From positions 1 through 28,100 of the IMG/VR virus record IMGVR_UViG_3300025141_000570: a stretch of 28,100 nucleotides of DNA; one strand, written 5' to 3'. A program made the translations under genes and the position numbers. Positions 16,875-24,712 of this stretch are shown one piece after another. How positions within the stretch are numbered: the stretch's first letter is position 1; the number at the start of each line of letters is the position of its first letter. The DNA comes from a virus. The notes beneath the pieces are model-generated. The model was not told where the DNA came from. It made no database searches and was given only the letters and a program-made list of their open reading frames with translations.

Positions 16875-18536
16875 ATGTCAGTTGAAGAACATTATCTAGG
16901 TAATCCATTACTAAAAAAAGCGAATACTGCTATTAACTTTACTCAAGACCAAGTTCTTGAGTTTCTGAGATGTAAAGATGATCCAGTATATTTTGCAAAG
17001 AAACATGTTAAGATTGTTTCTCTTGATGAAGGACTAACTCCATTTAGACCTTATGATTTCCAAGAATCATTAATTAGAAATTTCCACGAGAATCGATTTA
17101 ACATTTGTAAGATGCCCAGACAGACGGGCAAATCTACAACTGTTGTGGCGTACCTTCTTCATTATGCTGTTTTTAATGATAGTACAAATATTGGTATTCT
17201 AGCAAACAAGGCAGCAACCGCAAGAGAACTCTTAGGCAGATTACAAACTGCATATGAGAACTTACCTAAATGGATGCAACAGGGTATAATATCCTGGAAT
17301 AAAGGTAGTTTGGAGTTGGAGAATGGCAGTAAGATATTGGCAGCTTCTACATCTGCGTCTGCTGTCAGAGGCATGTCCTTTAATATCCTCTTTCTTGACG
17401 AGTTCGCGTTCGTCCCAAATCACATTGCTGAGTCGTTCTTTGCCTCTGTTTATCCTACTATTACTTCTGGCAAATCAACGAAAGTCATAATGGTTTCTAC
17501 CCCTCACGGGATGAACCATTTTTATAGGTATTGGCATGATGCTGAAAGAGGAAAGAATGAATATATTCCGACAGAAGTTCACTGGTCTGAAGTACCAGGT
17601 AGAGATTCTGTATGGAAAGAGCAAACCATTGCCAATACTTCAGAACAACAGTTTAAAGTTGAATTTGAATGCGAATTTCTAGGGTCTGTAGATACTCTGA
17701 TTGCTCCTAGTAAGTTAAGGACATTAGTATATGATAGTCCAATTCAAAGAAGTGCTGGACTAGATGTACATGAAGCAGTAAAGGAAAACCACGATTATAT
17801 AATTACGGTTGATGTAGCAAGAGGAGTTAGTGAAGATTATTCTGCTTTTGTTGTTGTTGATATAACAGAGTTTCCACATAAAGTTGTTGCAAAGTATCGC
17901 AATAATGAAATCAAACCAATGCTATTTCCCAACATCATATATGAGGTAGCAAGGAATTATAATATGTCTTATATACTCTGTGAGGTCAATGATATAGGCG
18001 ACCAGGTGGCGTCTTTGCTTCATTATGACCTAGAGTATCAAAATGTGCTTATGTGCTCCATGAGAGGCAGGGCCGGGCAGGTTGTAGGTCAAGGGTTCTC
18101 TGGTAAGAAAACTCAACTTGGAGTTAAAATGTCCAAGACGGTTAAGAAGGTAGGGTCTCTTAATCTTAAAACTTTAATCGAAGAAAATAAGGTAATATTC
18201 AGTGATTATGAGATTATTTCTGAACTTACTACCTTTATTCAAAAGAATAATTCATTTGAAGCAGAAGAAGGTTGTAATGATGACCTTGCTATGTGTCTTG
18301 TCATATATGCCTGGTTAGTAGCACAAGATTATTTTAAAGAACTTACTGATCAAGATATTAGAAAAAGATTGTATGAGGAGCAAAAAAATCAAATAGAACA
18401 GGATATGGCTCCTTTTGGTTTTATTGAAGATGGGTTGGGTGAAGAAAGTTTTGTTGATGATAAGGGTGATAGGTGGTTTACCGATGAGTATGGAGATAAA
18501 GGTGGCGGAATGGACTATATGTGGAACTACTTGTAA
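16875..18536 (+). CDS. gp17: Terminase large subunit gp17 (packaging ATPase/nuclease)
   Basis: Motor of DNA packaging: an N-terminal ATPase pumps DNA through the portal and a C-terminal RNase H-fold nuclease cuts headful lengths. 553 residues (T4 610). Visible motifs: adenine-binding region FRPYDFQESLI (57-67); Walker A PRQTGKST at 81-88 (T4 has SRQLGKTT type); Walker B ILFLDEFAF with D175/E176; coupling motif STPHG at 208-212. In the nuclease part, D313 in IITVDVARGVSEDYSAF, E370 in YILCEVNDIG and D469/D470 in CNDDLAM give the acidic metal-binding set. AGGAG at 16862-16866 supports the ATG. The N-terminus lacks the long T4 extension. All key residues are present and there is no intein or frameshift. 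Confidence 0.99.
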   Translation: MSVEEHYLGNPLLKKANTAINFTQDQVLEFLRCKDDPVYFAKKHVKIVSLDEGLTPFRPYDFQESLIRNFHENRFNICKMPRQTGKSTTVVAYLLHYAVFNDSTNIGILANKAATARELLGRLQTAYENLPKWMQQGIISWNKGSLELENGSKILAASTSASAVRGMSFNILFLDEFAFVPNHIAESFFASVYPTITSGKSTKVIMVSTPHGMNHFYRYWHDAERGKNEYIPTEVHWSEVPGRDSVWKEQTIANTSEQQFKVEFECEFLGSVDTLIAPSKLRTLVYDSPIQRSAGLDVHEAVKENHDYIITVDVARGVSEDYSAFVVVDITEFPHKVVAKYRNNEIKPMLFPNIIYEVARNYNMSYILCEVNDIGDQVASLLHYDLEYQNVLMCSMRGRAGQVVGQGFSGKKTQLGVKMSKTVKKVGSLNLKTLIEENKVIFSDYEIISELTTFIQKNNSFEAEEGCNDDLAMCLVIYAWLVAQDYFKELTDQDIRKRLYEEQKNQIEQDMAPFGFIEDGLGEESFVDDKGDRWFTDEYGDKGGGMDYMWNYL

Positions 18537-18548
18537 ATGTCAATTTTA

Positions 18549-18556
18549 ATAAATAT
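18549..18556 (+). promoter_or_regulatory. T4-type late promoter box upstream of gp18
   Basis: ATAAATAT in the 54-nt gap between gp17 and gp18, 34 nt before the gp18 ATG. A GGAG ribosome binding site follows at 18579-18582. It would separate abundant sheath expression from low-level terminase expression. Confidence 0.75.
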
Positions 18557-18590
18557 TTTTTAGATAAACTGAGATTTCGGAGAAAAAAGA

Positions 18591-20807
18591 ATGGCGACTC
18601 CTCAATTATCTCCCGGTGTACTAACTAGGGAGGTTGATTTAACTGTAGGAAGAGCTGATAATGTACTTGATAATATTGGAGGCATCGCAGGTCCATTCCC
18701 AATTGGACCTGTTGATTTTCCTATCAATATTTCATCAGAGCAGGATTTAATTTCTGCATTTGGAAAACCTCTTTCAACTGACGCACAATATGAGTATTGG
18801 ATGGCTGCCTCATCCTTTCTCCAATATGGTGGAGTCTTAAAAGTAGTTAGAACTGCTGGCAGTACTCTACAAAATGCTAATGCTGGCGTTGGGGTTGCTT
18901 ATACAACAATGACTGGTGTAACCAGAATTGATAATTATGACGATTACATGGAGAACCATGCTGATGGCGAAGACACCAATTATACCTGGGCGGCAAAGAA
19001 TTCAGGTACTTGGGCAAATAATTTAAAGATTTGTACTATTGACGATTTTGCTGATCAAACGATTGGTATTACGACAAGTAGTTTAACACTAGCTGGCGCT
19101 CAAATCGGTTATGGTATTACCGCTGGATTGAGTGGAGTTGTTATTCCTGGAGCAGGAACAACCAGTTCCTTTACTGGATATTTGAAAGGAATTATCACTG
19201 GCGTTACAACTGACGCAACTAATGAAGCGTCTACAATTGATATTAAGGTTGTATCAAGAGTTTCTGCAGCAAATACAGAAATTAAGATTAGTTATGCAGA
19301 GAGCACTCAATGGGCATCTTTCGATACTTCAGATAGTTGCTATTTTGTAAATAACTCTGGTATTAATACTGGACTTTCCGCTACTCTTGCGGCATATACA
19401 CCTACAACTGCAGTTGACTGGTATGACCAACAGAAACTTGGAATTACCAATGGAGTAATGTATTGGAAGTCTATTGCTCCAAGACCTATTTCTAACAAGT
19501 ACGTTCTTGATAGAAATGGTAAGAATGACGGATTCCACGTATGTGTTATTGATGACTTAGGTGAAATCACTGGAGTCACAGGAAGTATTATTGAGAAGCA
19601 CGTAGGTCTTTCTAAGGCAAAGGATGCTATCTCAGCAGTTAATTCTCCTCAGAAGATTTGGTACGAGCAATATATTGCTGATTTCTCAACACAAGTTTAT
19701 GCAGGAAGCAATCCTTCCAATGCAGAAGACACGTATTGGAAGACAAATCCTGTTGCTACTGGATTCTCAACTGAATTCACAGCAGTTACAGTTGGAGATA
19801 GTCTTTGGGGTTTAAATGCTCAGGACGTAACTTATAGCGCAATTGGTAACAATTCATATGTTATTAGTGGTGGTGTTGACTATTCCACCAACAAAGGTAT
19901 GGCTGCTACTTTAGGAGATCTACAAACCTCCTATAATAAGTTTTCTAATGCCGATGAAATTGCCATGGACTATTTGATCATGGGTCCTGGATTAACTTCC
20001 AGAGAATTGTCTCAGGCAAAAGCAGGTCACCTTCTTGCCTTAGCTAATAGTAGAAAAGATTGTGTTGCTCTTGTTGGACCACATAGATCAGATTTGATTG
20101 GTGTTACTAATGACGACACACAAACTGCTAATCTAGTTAAATATTTCAGTCCACTGATGTCTACATCTTATGGCATCTTTGATAGTGGATATAAGTATAC
20201 TTATGATCGATTTAATAATAAGTTCCGTTGGATTCCCACTAACGGTGATATCGCAGGTCTAATGGTTCGCACCAATTTAATTGCTTATCCTTGGTTCTCA
20301 CCTGCTGGTCAACAAAGAGGAATCATTAATAATGCTATCAAACTTGCTTTTAACCCAAGCAAGGCACAAAGAGATATCCTATATCCTTTGAGAATTAACT
20401 CAGTTATTACTCAACCTGGAATTGGAACACTTCTCTTTGGTGATAAAACTGCTCTTGGATATGCCTCGGCATTTGATAGAATTAACGTTCGTCGTTTGTT
20501 CCTTACTGTCGAGCAAGCACTGCAGAAAGCAGCAGAAGCTCAACTCTTTGAACTGAACGATGAGTTAACGAGAGCAAACTTTAAGAACATTGTTGAACCT
20601 TATCTTCGTGATGTTCAAGCAAAGAGGGGTCTATACGGATTCTTAGTTGTTTGCGATGCCACGAACAACACTCCTGATGTTATTGATAACAATGAATTTA
20701 GAGCGGACATCTACCTCAAGCCTACCAAGTCTATCAACTATGTCACACTGACATTTGTTGCTACTAGAACTGGTGTAGCGTTTGAAGAAGTCGCTGGTAC
20801 TGTTTAA
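18591..20807 (+). CDS. gp18: Tail sheath protein gp18
   Basis: Contractile sheath subunit that polymerises around the gp19 tube and drives injection on contraction. 738 residues (T4 659). The N-terminus (MATPQLSPGVLTREVDLTVG) is the typical sheath arm, followed by GIAGPFPIGPVDFPINI and the SEQDLISAFGKP block. The outer domain (about 150-300) is Gly/Thr rich and longer than in T4, holding the variable surface insertion. The conserved C-terminal core includes LVGPHRSDLIG, YKYTYDRFNNKFRWIPTNGD, the PWFSPAGQQRG block, RDILYPLRINSVI and INYVTLTFVATRTGVAFEEV at the end. It has its own late promoter and a well-spaced GGAG site. gp19 follows after 45 nt. Confidence 0.98.
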   Translation: MATPQLSPGVLTREVDLTVGRADNVLDNIGGIAGPFPIGPVDFPINISSEQDLISAFGKPLSTDAQYEYWMAASSFLQYGGVLKVVRTAGSTLQNANAGVGVAYTTMTGVTRIDNYDDYMENHADGEDTNYTWAAKNSGTWANNLKICTIDDFADQTIGITTSSLTLAGAQIGYGITAGLSGVVIPGAGTTSSFTGYLKGIITGVTTDATNEASTIDIKVVSRVSAANTEIKISYAESTQWASFDTSDSCYFVNNSGINTGLSATLAAYTPTTAVDWYDQQKLGITNGVMYWKSIAPRPISNKYVLDRNGKNDGFHVCVIDDLGEITGVTGSIIEKHVGLSKAKDAISAVNSPQKIWYEQYIADFSTQVYAGSNPSNAEDTYWKTNPVATGFSTEFTAVTVGDSLWGLNAQDVTYSAIGNNSYVISGGVDYSTNKGMAATLGDLQTSYNKFSNADEIAMDYLIMGPGLTSRELSQAKAGHLLALANSRKDCVALVGPHRSDLIGVTNDDTQTANLVKYFSPLMSTSYGIFDSGYKYTYDRFNNKFRWIPTNGDIAGLMVRTNLIAYPWFSPAGQQRGIINNAIKLAFNPSKAQRDILYPLRINSVITQPGIGTLLFGDKTALGYASAFDRINVRRLFLTVEQALQKAAEAQLFELNDELTRANFKNIVEPYLRDVQAKRGLYGFLVVCDATNNTPDVIDNNEFRADIYLKPTKSINYVTLTFVATRTGVAFEEVAGTV

Positions 20808-20823
20808 TTAATCTATTCATACT

Positions 20824-20831
20824 ATAAATAA
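20824..20831 (+). promoter_or_regulatory. T4-type late promoter box upstream of gp19
   Basis: CTATAAATAAC contains the full TATAAATA consensus, the best match in the window. The predicted transcription start near 20836 falls immediately before the AGGAGG ribosome binding site, so the leader would be only about 17 nt. Confidence 0.8.
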
Positions 20832-20837
20832 CAAACA

Positions 20838-20843
20838 AGGAGG
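20838..20843 (+). promoter_or_regulatory. Strong Shine-Dalgarno of gp19
   Basis: AGGAGG 9 nt before the gp19 ATG at 20853 is the strongest ribosome binding site seen here, in keeping with the high copy number of tube protein. Confidence 0.8.
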
Positions 20844-20852
20844 ACCAAAACA

Positions 20853-21428
20853 ATGGCAGTAGGACACAGAATTGAAGATTTTAAGGCAACACTAACGGGC
20901 GGCGGTGCACGCCCCAATTTATTTGAAATCGAAATGACTGAAGGTAACGCCAGCATAGGATTACCTGCAGAAAATACAAAGATGTTGTGTAAAGCAGCTT
21001 CTTTGCCCGCATCAAACATTGCACCTATTGAAATTCCTTTTAGAGGAAGAACATTTAAAGTTGCTGGAGACAGAACTTTCGATACTTGGACAATTACTAT
21101 AATTAATGACACCAATTTTGAAATTCGCACAGCGATGGAAAACTGGATGCAAAAGATTGGTCAGTATGCTGATGCTAGTGGCGACACGAATCCAGCTGAC
21201 TATCAAATTGATGCAACCGTTAAACAGCTTTCAAGACTAGCATCAGCTGCAGGAGCAGTTGATGGAACTGGTTTAGAATCTGTTTATGAATATACCTTCT
21301 ATGGTATTTTCCCAACCAACATTAGTGCAATTGACCTTTCTTATGATACTGGAGATTCGATTGAAGAATTTACAGTTGAATTCCAAGTTCAATACTGGGA
21401 ACCAAAACCCGGAAATAATCAAGGTTAA
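20853..21428 (+). CDS. gp19: Tail tube protein gp19
   Basis: Inner tube subunit that polymerises in hexameric rings on the baseplate hub and forms the DNA channel. 191 residues (T4 163). Visible family pattern: an N-terminal strand region with GGGARPNLFEIEM, CKAASLPASNIAPIEIPFRG, the core GRTFKVAGDRTFDTWTITII (about 65-84), DTNFEIRTAMENWMQKIG, and the C-terminal YEYTFYGIFPTNISAIDL plus EEFTVEFQVQYWEP strands. The additional length is mainly around KQLSRLASAAGAVDGTGLES (about 124-143). It has a consensus late promoter and the strongest ribosome binding site in the window, consistent with its abundance in virions. Confidence 0.97.
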   Translation: MAVGHRIEDFKATLTGGGARPNLFEIEMTEGNASIGLPAENTKMLCKAASLPASNIAPIEIPFRGRTFKVAGDRTFDTWTITIINDTNFEIRTAMENWMQKIGQYADASGDTNPADYQIDATVKQLSRLASAAGAVDGTGLESVYEYTFYGIFPTNISAIDLSYDTGDSIEEFTVEFQVQYWEPKPGNNQG

Positions 21429-21443
21429 TTCCAAAAAGGTCTT

Positions 21444-21467
21444 TGATCTACTCTGATAAATAGATCA
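21444..21467 (+). repeat. Inverted repeat around the gp20 promoter
   Basis: TGATCTA (21444-21450) and TAGATCA (21461-21467) form a perfect 7-bp inverted repeat with a 10-nt spacer. The late promoter box of gp20 starts in the spacer and runs into the right arm. It may be an operator-like element or coincidence. Confidence 0.5.
21456..21463 (+). promoter_or_regulatory. T4-type late promoter box upstream of gp20
   Basis: TGATAAATAG 27 nt before the gp20 ATG. The predicted start of transcription is near 21468. The leader contains no clear Shine-Dalgarno sequence. Confidence 0.7.
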
Positions 21468-21489
21468 CAGACAAGATGTAAAATAAATC

Positions 21490-23163
21490 ATGCCTAAGTT
21501 ATTTGGATTTTCTATCGATGATAGTGAATCAAAATCACCCACTACTCTATCACCTGTTCCTCCCAATAAGGAGGATCAGAGTGATCACTATCTGAGTAGT
21601 GGGTTTTTTGGTTCCTATGTTGATATTGAAGGTGTTTACAGAACTGAATTTGATCTTATTAAAAGATATCGTGAAATGGCTCTTCATCCTGAAGCGGATA
21701 GTGCTATTGAGGATATTGTTAATGAAGCAATCGTATCAGATACTAATGATAGTCCAGTAGAAATTGAACTATCTAATCTCAATGCTAGTGATGGCATTAA
21801 AACTAAGATTAGAAATGAGTTTAAATATATTAAAGAAATGCTTGATTTTGATAAAAAATCGCATGAGATCTATAGAAATTGGTATATTGACGGTAGATTG
21901 TATTATCATAAGGTAATTGACCTTAAAAAACCACATGAAGGTATACAAGAACTACGTTATATTGATGCACTAAAGATGCGTTATGTACGTAGAAATAAGA
22001 AAAATGATAAGGATAAATTCAAGAAGCATAATAATCTAATTGAAGATAATCCAATGGATTATGAGTTTCCTGAATTAGAGGAATACTTCATCTATAATCC
22101 AAAGATGACGTATCCAATAGGAAGTCCTCTACATTCTGGATCAAGTGCTGGTGCTAATGCTGGTATTAAATTTACTAAGGATTCTATCACATTTTGCACT
22201 TCTGGACTTGTAGATAGAAATAAGGGATCAACACTTTCATATCTCCACAAATCAATTAAAGCTCTTAATCAACTTAGAATGATTGAGGATAGTCTTGTTA
22301 TCTATAGACTATCAAGAGCACCAGAACGTAGAATTTTCTATATTGATGTTGGTAATCTTCCTAAGGTAAAGGCAGAGCAATATCTCCGTGATGTTATGAT
22401 GAGGTATCGTAATAAGTTAGTATATGATGCTAATACTGGTGAGGTTCGTGATGATAAGAAATTCATGAGTATGCTAGAAGACTTCTGGCTTCCTAGAAGA
22501 GAAGGTGGTAGAGGTACGGAGATTACTACTTTACCTGGTGGTCAGAACCTTGGAGAGATTACTGATATTAAGTATTTCCAAGACAAACTATACAGAGCAC
22601 TTAATGTTCCTGTTTCTAGGATTGGTGGTGATGGTGGATTTAACCTTGGAAGGTCTTCAGAGATCTTAAGAGATGAGGTTAAATTTAGTAAGTTTGTTGG
22701 ACGTTTGAGAAAGAGATTCTCGGCAATGTTTAGTGATATGCTTAAGACTCAATTGATTCTTAAGAATATTATTACTCCTGAGGATTGGGAAGTAATGGCA
22801 GATCATATTCAATATGATTTTATCTATGATAACCACTTCTCAGAACTAAAAGAAACTGAACTTCTTACTGAGAGACTTAATATGGCTGCAACAGCAGAAC
22901 CATATATCGGCAAGTATTATTCTCAAGATTATGTTCGCCGTAAGATTCTTCGTCAAGCAGATGAGGAAATTATTGAACAGGATAAGTTGATTGCTAAAGA
23001 AATTGCGGATGGAGTTATTCCTGACCCAATGGCACCTATTGACCCAGAAACTGGTCAACCCTTATCTGATATGGGAGATCTTGGAGCTCCTGTTCAAGAA
23101 CCTGAAGTAGATGCTCAAATAATGGAACCATCTGACAAACAAGTCAAGTCTGCAGAGATTTGA
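21490..23163 (+). CDS. gp20: Portal protein gp20
   Basis: Dodecameric portal at the unique capsid vertex: it nucleates prohead assembly and is the channel for packaging by gp16/gp17. 557 residues (T4 524). Diagnostic blocks are VYRTEFDLIKRYREMALHPE (49-68), DSAIEDIVNEAIVSD (70-84), RNWYIDGRLYYHKVID, ELRYIDALKMRYVRR, HKSIKALNQLRMIEDSLVIY followed by RLSRAPERRIFYIDVGNLP, EGGRGTEITTLPGGQNLG, and NVPVSRIGGDGGFNLGRS. The end is acidic and Pro rich. This is the gene commonly used to survey marine myoviruses. Its first 120 bases contain strong inverted repeats (see 21537-21609). No Shine-Dalgarno is evident, and the stop codon merges with the next late promoter. Confidence 0.99.
   Translation: MPKLFGFSIDDSESKSPTTLSPVPPNKEDQSDHYLSSGFFGSYVDIEGVYRTEFDLIKRYREMALHPEADSAIEDIVNEAIVSDTNDSPVEIELSNLNASDGIKTKIRNEFKYIKEMLDFDKKSHEIYRNWYIDGRLYYHKVIDLKKPHEGIQELRYIDALKMRYVRRNKKNDKDKFKKHNNLIEDNPMDYEFPELEEYFIYNPKMTYPIGSPLHSGSSAGANAGIKFTKDSITFCTSGLVDRNKGSTLSYLHKSIKALNQLRMIEDSLVIYRLSRAPERRIFYIDVGNLPKVKAEQYLRDVMMRYRNKLVYDANTGEVRDDKKFMSMLEDFWLPRREGGRGTEITTLPGGQNLGEITDIKYFQDKLYRALNVPVSRIGGDGGFNLGRSSEILRDEVKFSKFVGRLRKRFSAMFSDMLKTQLILKNIITPEDWEVMADHIQYDFIYDNHFSELKETELLTERLNMAATAEPYIGKYYSQDYVRRKILRQADEEIIEQDKLIAKEIADGVIPDPMAPIDPETGQPLSDMGDLGAPVQEPEVDAQIMEPSDKQVKSAEI
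21537..21609 (+). repeat. Nested inverted repeats with T-tract inside the 5' end of gp20
   Basis: ACCCACTACTC (21537-21547) and GAGTAGTGGGT (21594-21604) are perfect 11-bp complements. Between them TCCTCC (21558-21563) and GGAGGA (21570-21575) form a second stem with a 6-nt loop, and GTGATCAC (21581-21588) is an 8-bp palindrome. A run of six T follows the outer stem (21604-21609). The RNA could fold into a large branched hairpin followed by a U-tract, like an attenuator, although it lies within codons for residues 16-40 of the portal protein. Confidence 0.5.
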
Positions 23164-23170
23164 TAAATAT
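23163..23170 (+). promoter_or_regulatory. T4-type late promoter box upstream of gp67
   Basis: ATAAATAT begins with the last base of the gp20 stop (TGATAAATAT), 23 nt before the start of the prohead core gene. Confidence 0.7.
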
Positions 23171-23193
23171 TTAAAATTGTACTATTTAATGCT

Positions 23194-23391
23194 ATGCCTG
23201 AAGTAACTAATGCTGATTTAATGGATATGATGGCTTCTGATGAGTCGCCATCTGGAATAAGTGATAGAATTAAAGATATTCTTTTCACAAAGAGTGCTGA
23301 TAATATTGATGATATTAAACCTTCAGTATCTAGTAGTATGTTTGGTCAAGAAGAACCAGAAGAAGAACCAGAAGTTGAATCTGAAGAGTAA
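23194..23391 (+). CDS. gp67: Prohead core protein gp67-like
   Basis: 65-residue, highly acidic protein directly after the portal gene, the position and character of T4 gp67 (80 residues), an internal prohead core component degraded by the gp21 protease during maturation. The N-terminus is helical (TNADLMDMMASDESPSGISD, then RIKDILFTKSAD) and the last 15 or so residues are nearly all Glu/Pro (EEPEEEPEVESEE). Assignment rests on synteny (20-67-x-21-22-23) and composition, since direct similarity to T4 is weak. A late promoter precedes it, but no Shine-Dalgarno sequence is seen. Confidence 0.8.
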   Translation: MPEVTNADLMDMMASDESPSGISDRIKDILFTKSADNIDDIKPSVSSSMFGQEEPEEEPEVESEE

Positions 23392-23400
23392 TACTAGTTT

Positions 23401-23408
23401 ATAAATAA
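23401..23408 (+). promoter_or_regulatory. T4-type late promoter box upstream of the 189-residue protein
   Basis: ATAAATAA in the 51-nt gap after gp67, 34 nt before the ATG at 23443. It would drive the 189-residue gene and gp21, which overlap. Confidence 0.7.
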
Positions 23409-23420
23409 CTAATAATCACA

Positions 23421-23453
23421 ATGTCCATCGACGGAATGAATAATGGCTCATAA
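23421..23453 (+). CDS. Possible 10-codon leader peptide overlapping the next gene
   Basis: ATG at 23421 opens MSIDGMNNGS and stops at TAA 23451-23453, overlapping the first codons of the 189-residue gene in another frame. It starts close to the predicted transcription start near 23413. It may be a translated leader that delivers ribosomes to the ATG at 23443, which has only a weak GGAA upstream, or a chance ORF. Confidence 0.25.
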   Translation: MSIDGMNNGS

Positions 23454-24012
23454 TCCTGTAGGAACTTGTACTGCAGTTACGACTGGTACATCTAATGTTA
23501 ATTCAACTGCATTTTCTCATCAATCTGATAGTTTGAGAGTCACTGCTTTAACCAAAGGTGCTCATATTGGTATTGGCACAAGTGGTGTTGTTGCGACTCC
23601 GGCAAATTACTTTGTTGCTGAGAATACAACGGAAGTTATTAATATTGGTAAACCCCGATCACAAAGAGTTGTTGGTGTTACCAGTGCTGCTGCTACCACT
23701 ACATTAACATTCCCAGAAGGTGAAGGATCTCAATTTGTGGTTGGAGATTCTGTTTCCTTATCTGTAGGTGGCAATTCAGATTATGATTTCAGTGATTACA
23801 TTGTAATGAGTGTTAATAACACAGATCCTTTAGGAGGAACTTTCTCTCAGAGTATTGTTGTTAACTATCCTTCTGTTAGTCCATATCCAAATACAACAAG
23901 AGATGGTCTTGGATATGATGCATATGTGAGAGGTACTTTCACAGTTGGTACATTGGCATTAGGAACTGGTGTGGCATATCTACAGCAAGTACAAGTTAGC
24001 GGAGATTCCTGA
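23443..24012 (+). CDS. Unrecognised beta-rich protein in the gene 68 position, possible head component
   Basis: 189 residues between gp67 and gp21, where T4 carries gene 68 (prohead core). It does not look like T4 gp68: it is not acidic and helical but Gly/Thr/Val/Ser rich, suggesting beta structure (VGTCTAVTTGTSNVNSTAFS, GAHIGIGTSGVVATPANYFV, TTTLTFPEGEGSQFVVGDSV, DAYVRGTFTVGTLALGTGVA). It has no catalytic motif, signal peptide or membrane segment. Its own late promoter precedes it, and its stop overlaps the gp21 ATG (TGATG), so it is translated with the protease. A capsid decoration or head-associated structural protein is a reasonable guess from location and composition. Function unknown. 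Confidence 0.75.
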   Translation: MAHNPVGTCTAVTTGTSNVNSTAFSHQSDSLRVTALTKGAHIGIGTSGVVATPANYFVAENTTEVINIGKPRSQRVVGVTSAAATTTLTFPEGEGSQFVVGDSVSLSVGGNSDYDFSDYIVMSVNNTDPLGGTFSQSIVVNYPSVSPYPNTTRDGLGYDAYVRGTFTVGTLALGTGVAYLQQVQVSGDS

Positions 24013-24662
24013 TGAAACTTATTAGAGAAGAAATCGAATCAGTAAAGTTTATTACCGAAGGAAAAGGTGATAAAAAATCTTTATTCATTGAAGGACCCTT
24101 TCTTCAAGCGAATATCAAGAACCGTAATGGTCGGATGTATCCATTAGAAACTCTTCAAAAGGAAGTTTGTAGATATAATGAATCTAATGTTGCAACAGGT
24201 AGAGCACTTGGCGAATTAGGTCATCCTGATGGTCCAACTGTTAATCTTGATAGAGTTTCTCATAAAATTATTTCATTAAAAGAATCTGGTTCCAATTTTA
24301 TTGGTAGAGCAAAGATTCTTGAGACTCCTATGGGTCAAATCGCCAAGTCCTTAATTAATGAAGGTGTAAAACTTGGTGTATCCTCTCGTGGTATTGGTTC
24401 ATTAAAACCAACCAAAGAAGGATTTAATGTTGTTGGCGACGACTTTATGTTAGCTACTGCTGCTGATATCGTTGCTGATCCTTCTGCTCCTGATGCTTTT
24501 GTTGAAGGAATTATGGAAGGAAAAGAGTGGGTTTGGGAAGGTAATACCCTTCGTGAAAGACTCGCTGCTAATACAAAGCATCAAATAGACGTTCTTGTGG
24601 CGCAAAAAGCGTTAGAAGAGCATAAATTGGATTTATTCAATCAGTTTTTAAACTCATTGTAA
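24012..24662 (+). CDS. gp21: Prohead core scaffold protease gp21
   Basis: Serine protease that, inside the prohead, cleaves the scaffold and core proteins and trims gp23 after (L/I)xE sites, then degrades itself. 216 residues, almost the T4 length (212). Visible signature elements: GPFLQANIKNRNGRMYPLET (28-47), GELGHPDGPTVNLDRVSHKI with candidate catalytic His71, and GVKLGVSSRGIGSL with candidate nucleophile Ser124 or Ser125, followed by ADIVADPSAPDAFVEGIMEG. An ITE at 14-16 is a potential self-cleavage site. The ATG overlaps the preceding stop, with GGAG at 24001-24004 as ribosome binding site. The catalytic residues are proposed from motif context, not from an alignment. Confidence 0.96.
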   Translation: MKLIREEIESVKFITEGKGDKKSLFIEGPFLQANIKNRNGRMYPLETLQKEVCRYNESNVATGRALGELGHPDGPTVNLDRVSHKIISLKESGSNFIGRAKILETPMGQIAKSLINEGVKLGVSSRGIGSLKPTKEGFNVVGDDFMLATAADIVADPSAPDAFVEGIMEGKEWVWEGNTLRERLAANTKHQIDVLVAQKALEEHKLDLFNQFLNSL

Positions 24663-24673
24663 ATTCTCAATTT

Positions 24674-24681
24674 ATAAATAA
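24674..24681 (+). promoter_or_regulatory. T4-type late promoter box upstream of gp22
   Basis: TTTATAAATAAATATAG contains TATAAATA plus an overlapping ATAAATA four bases later. It lies 42 nt before the gp22 ATG. It is the last clear late promoter before gp23 and may drive both scaffold and major capsid genes. Confidence 0.75.
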
Positions 24682-24712
24682 ATATAGATTAAATTACTAC
24701 TAAAGGTTAATC

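Noticed and set aside
21482-21489. AAATAAAT just before the gp20 ATG as a second late promoter
   Set aside because: It lacks the ATAAATA core and would leave no leader before the start codon.
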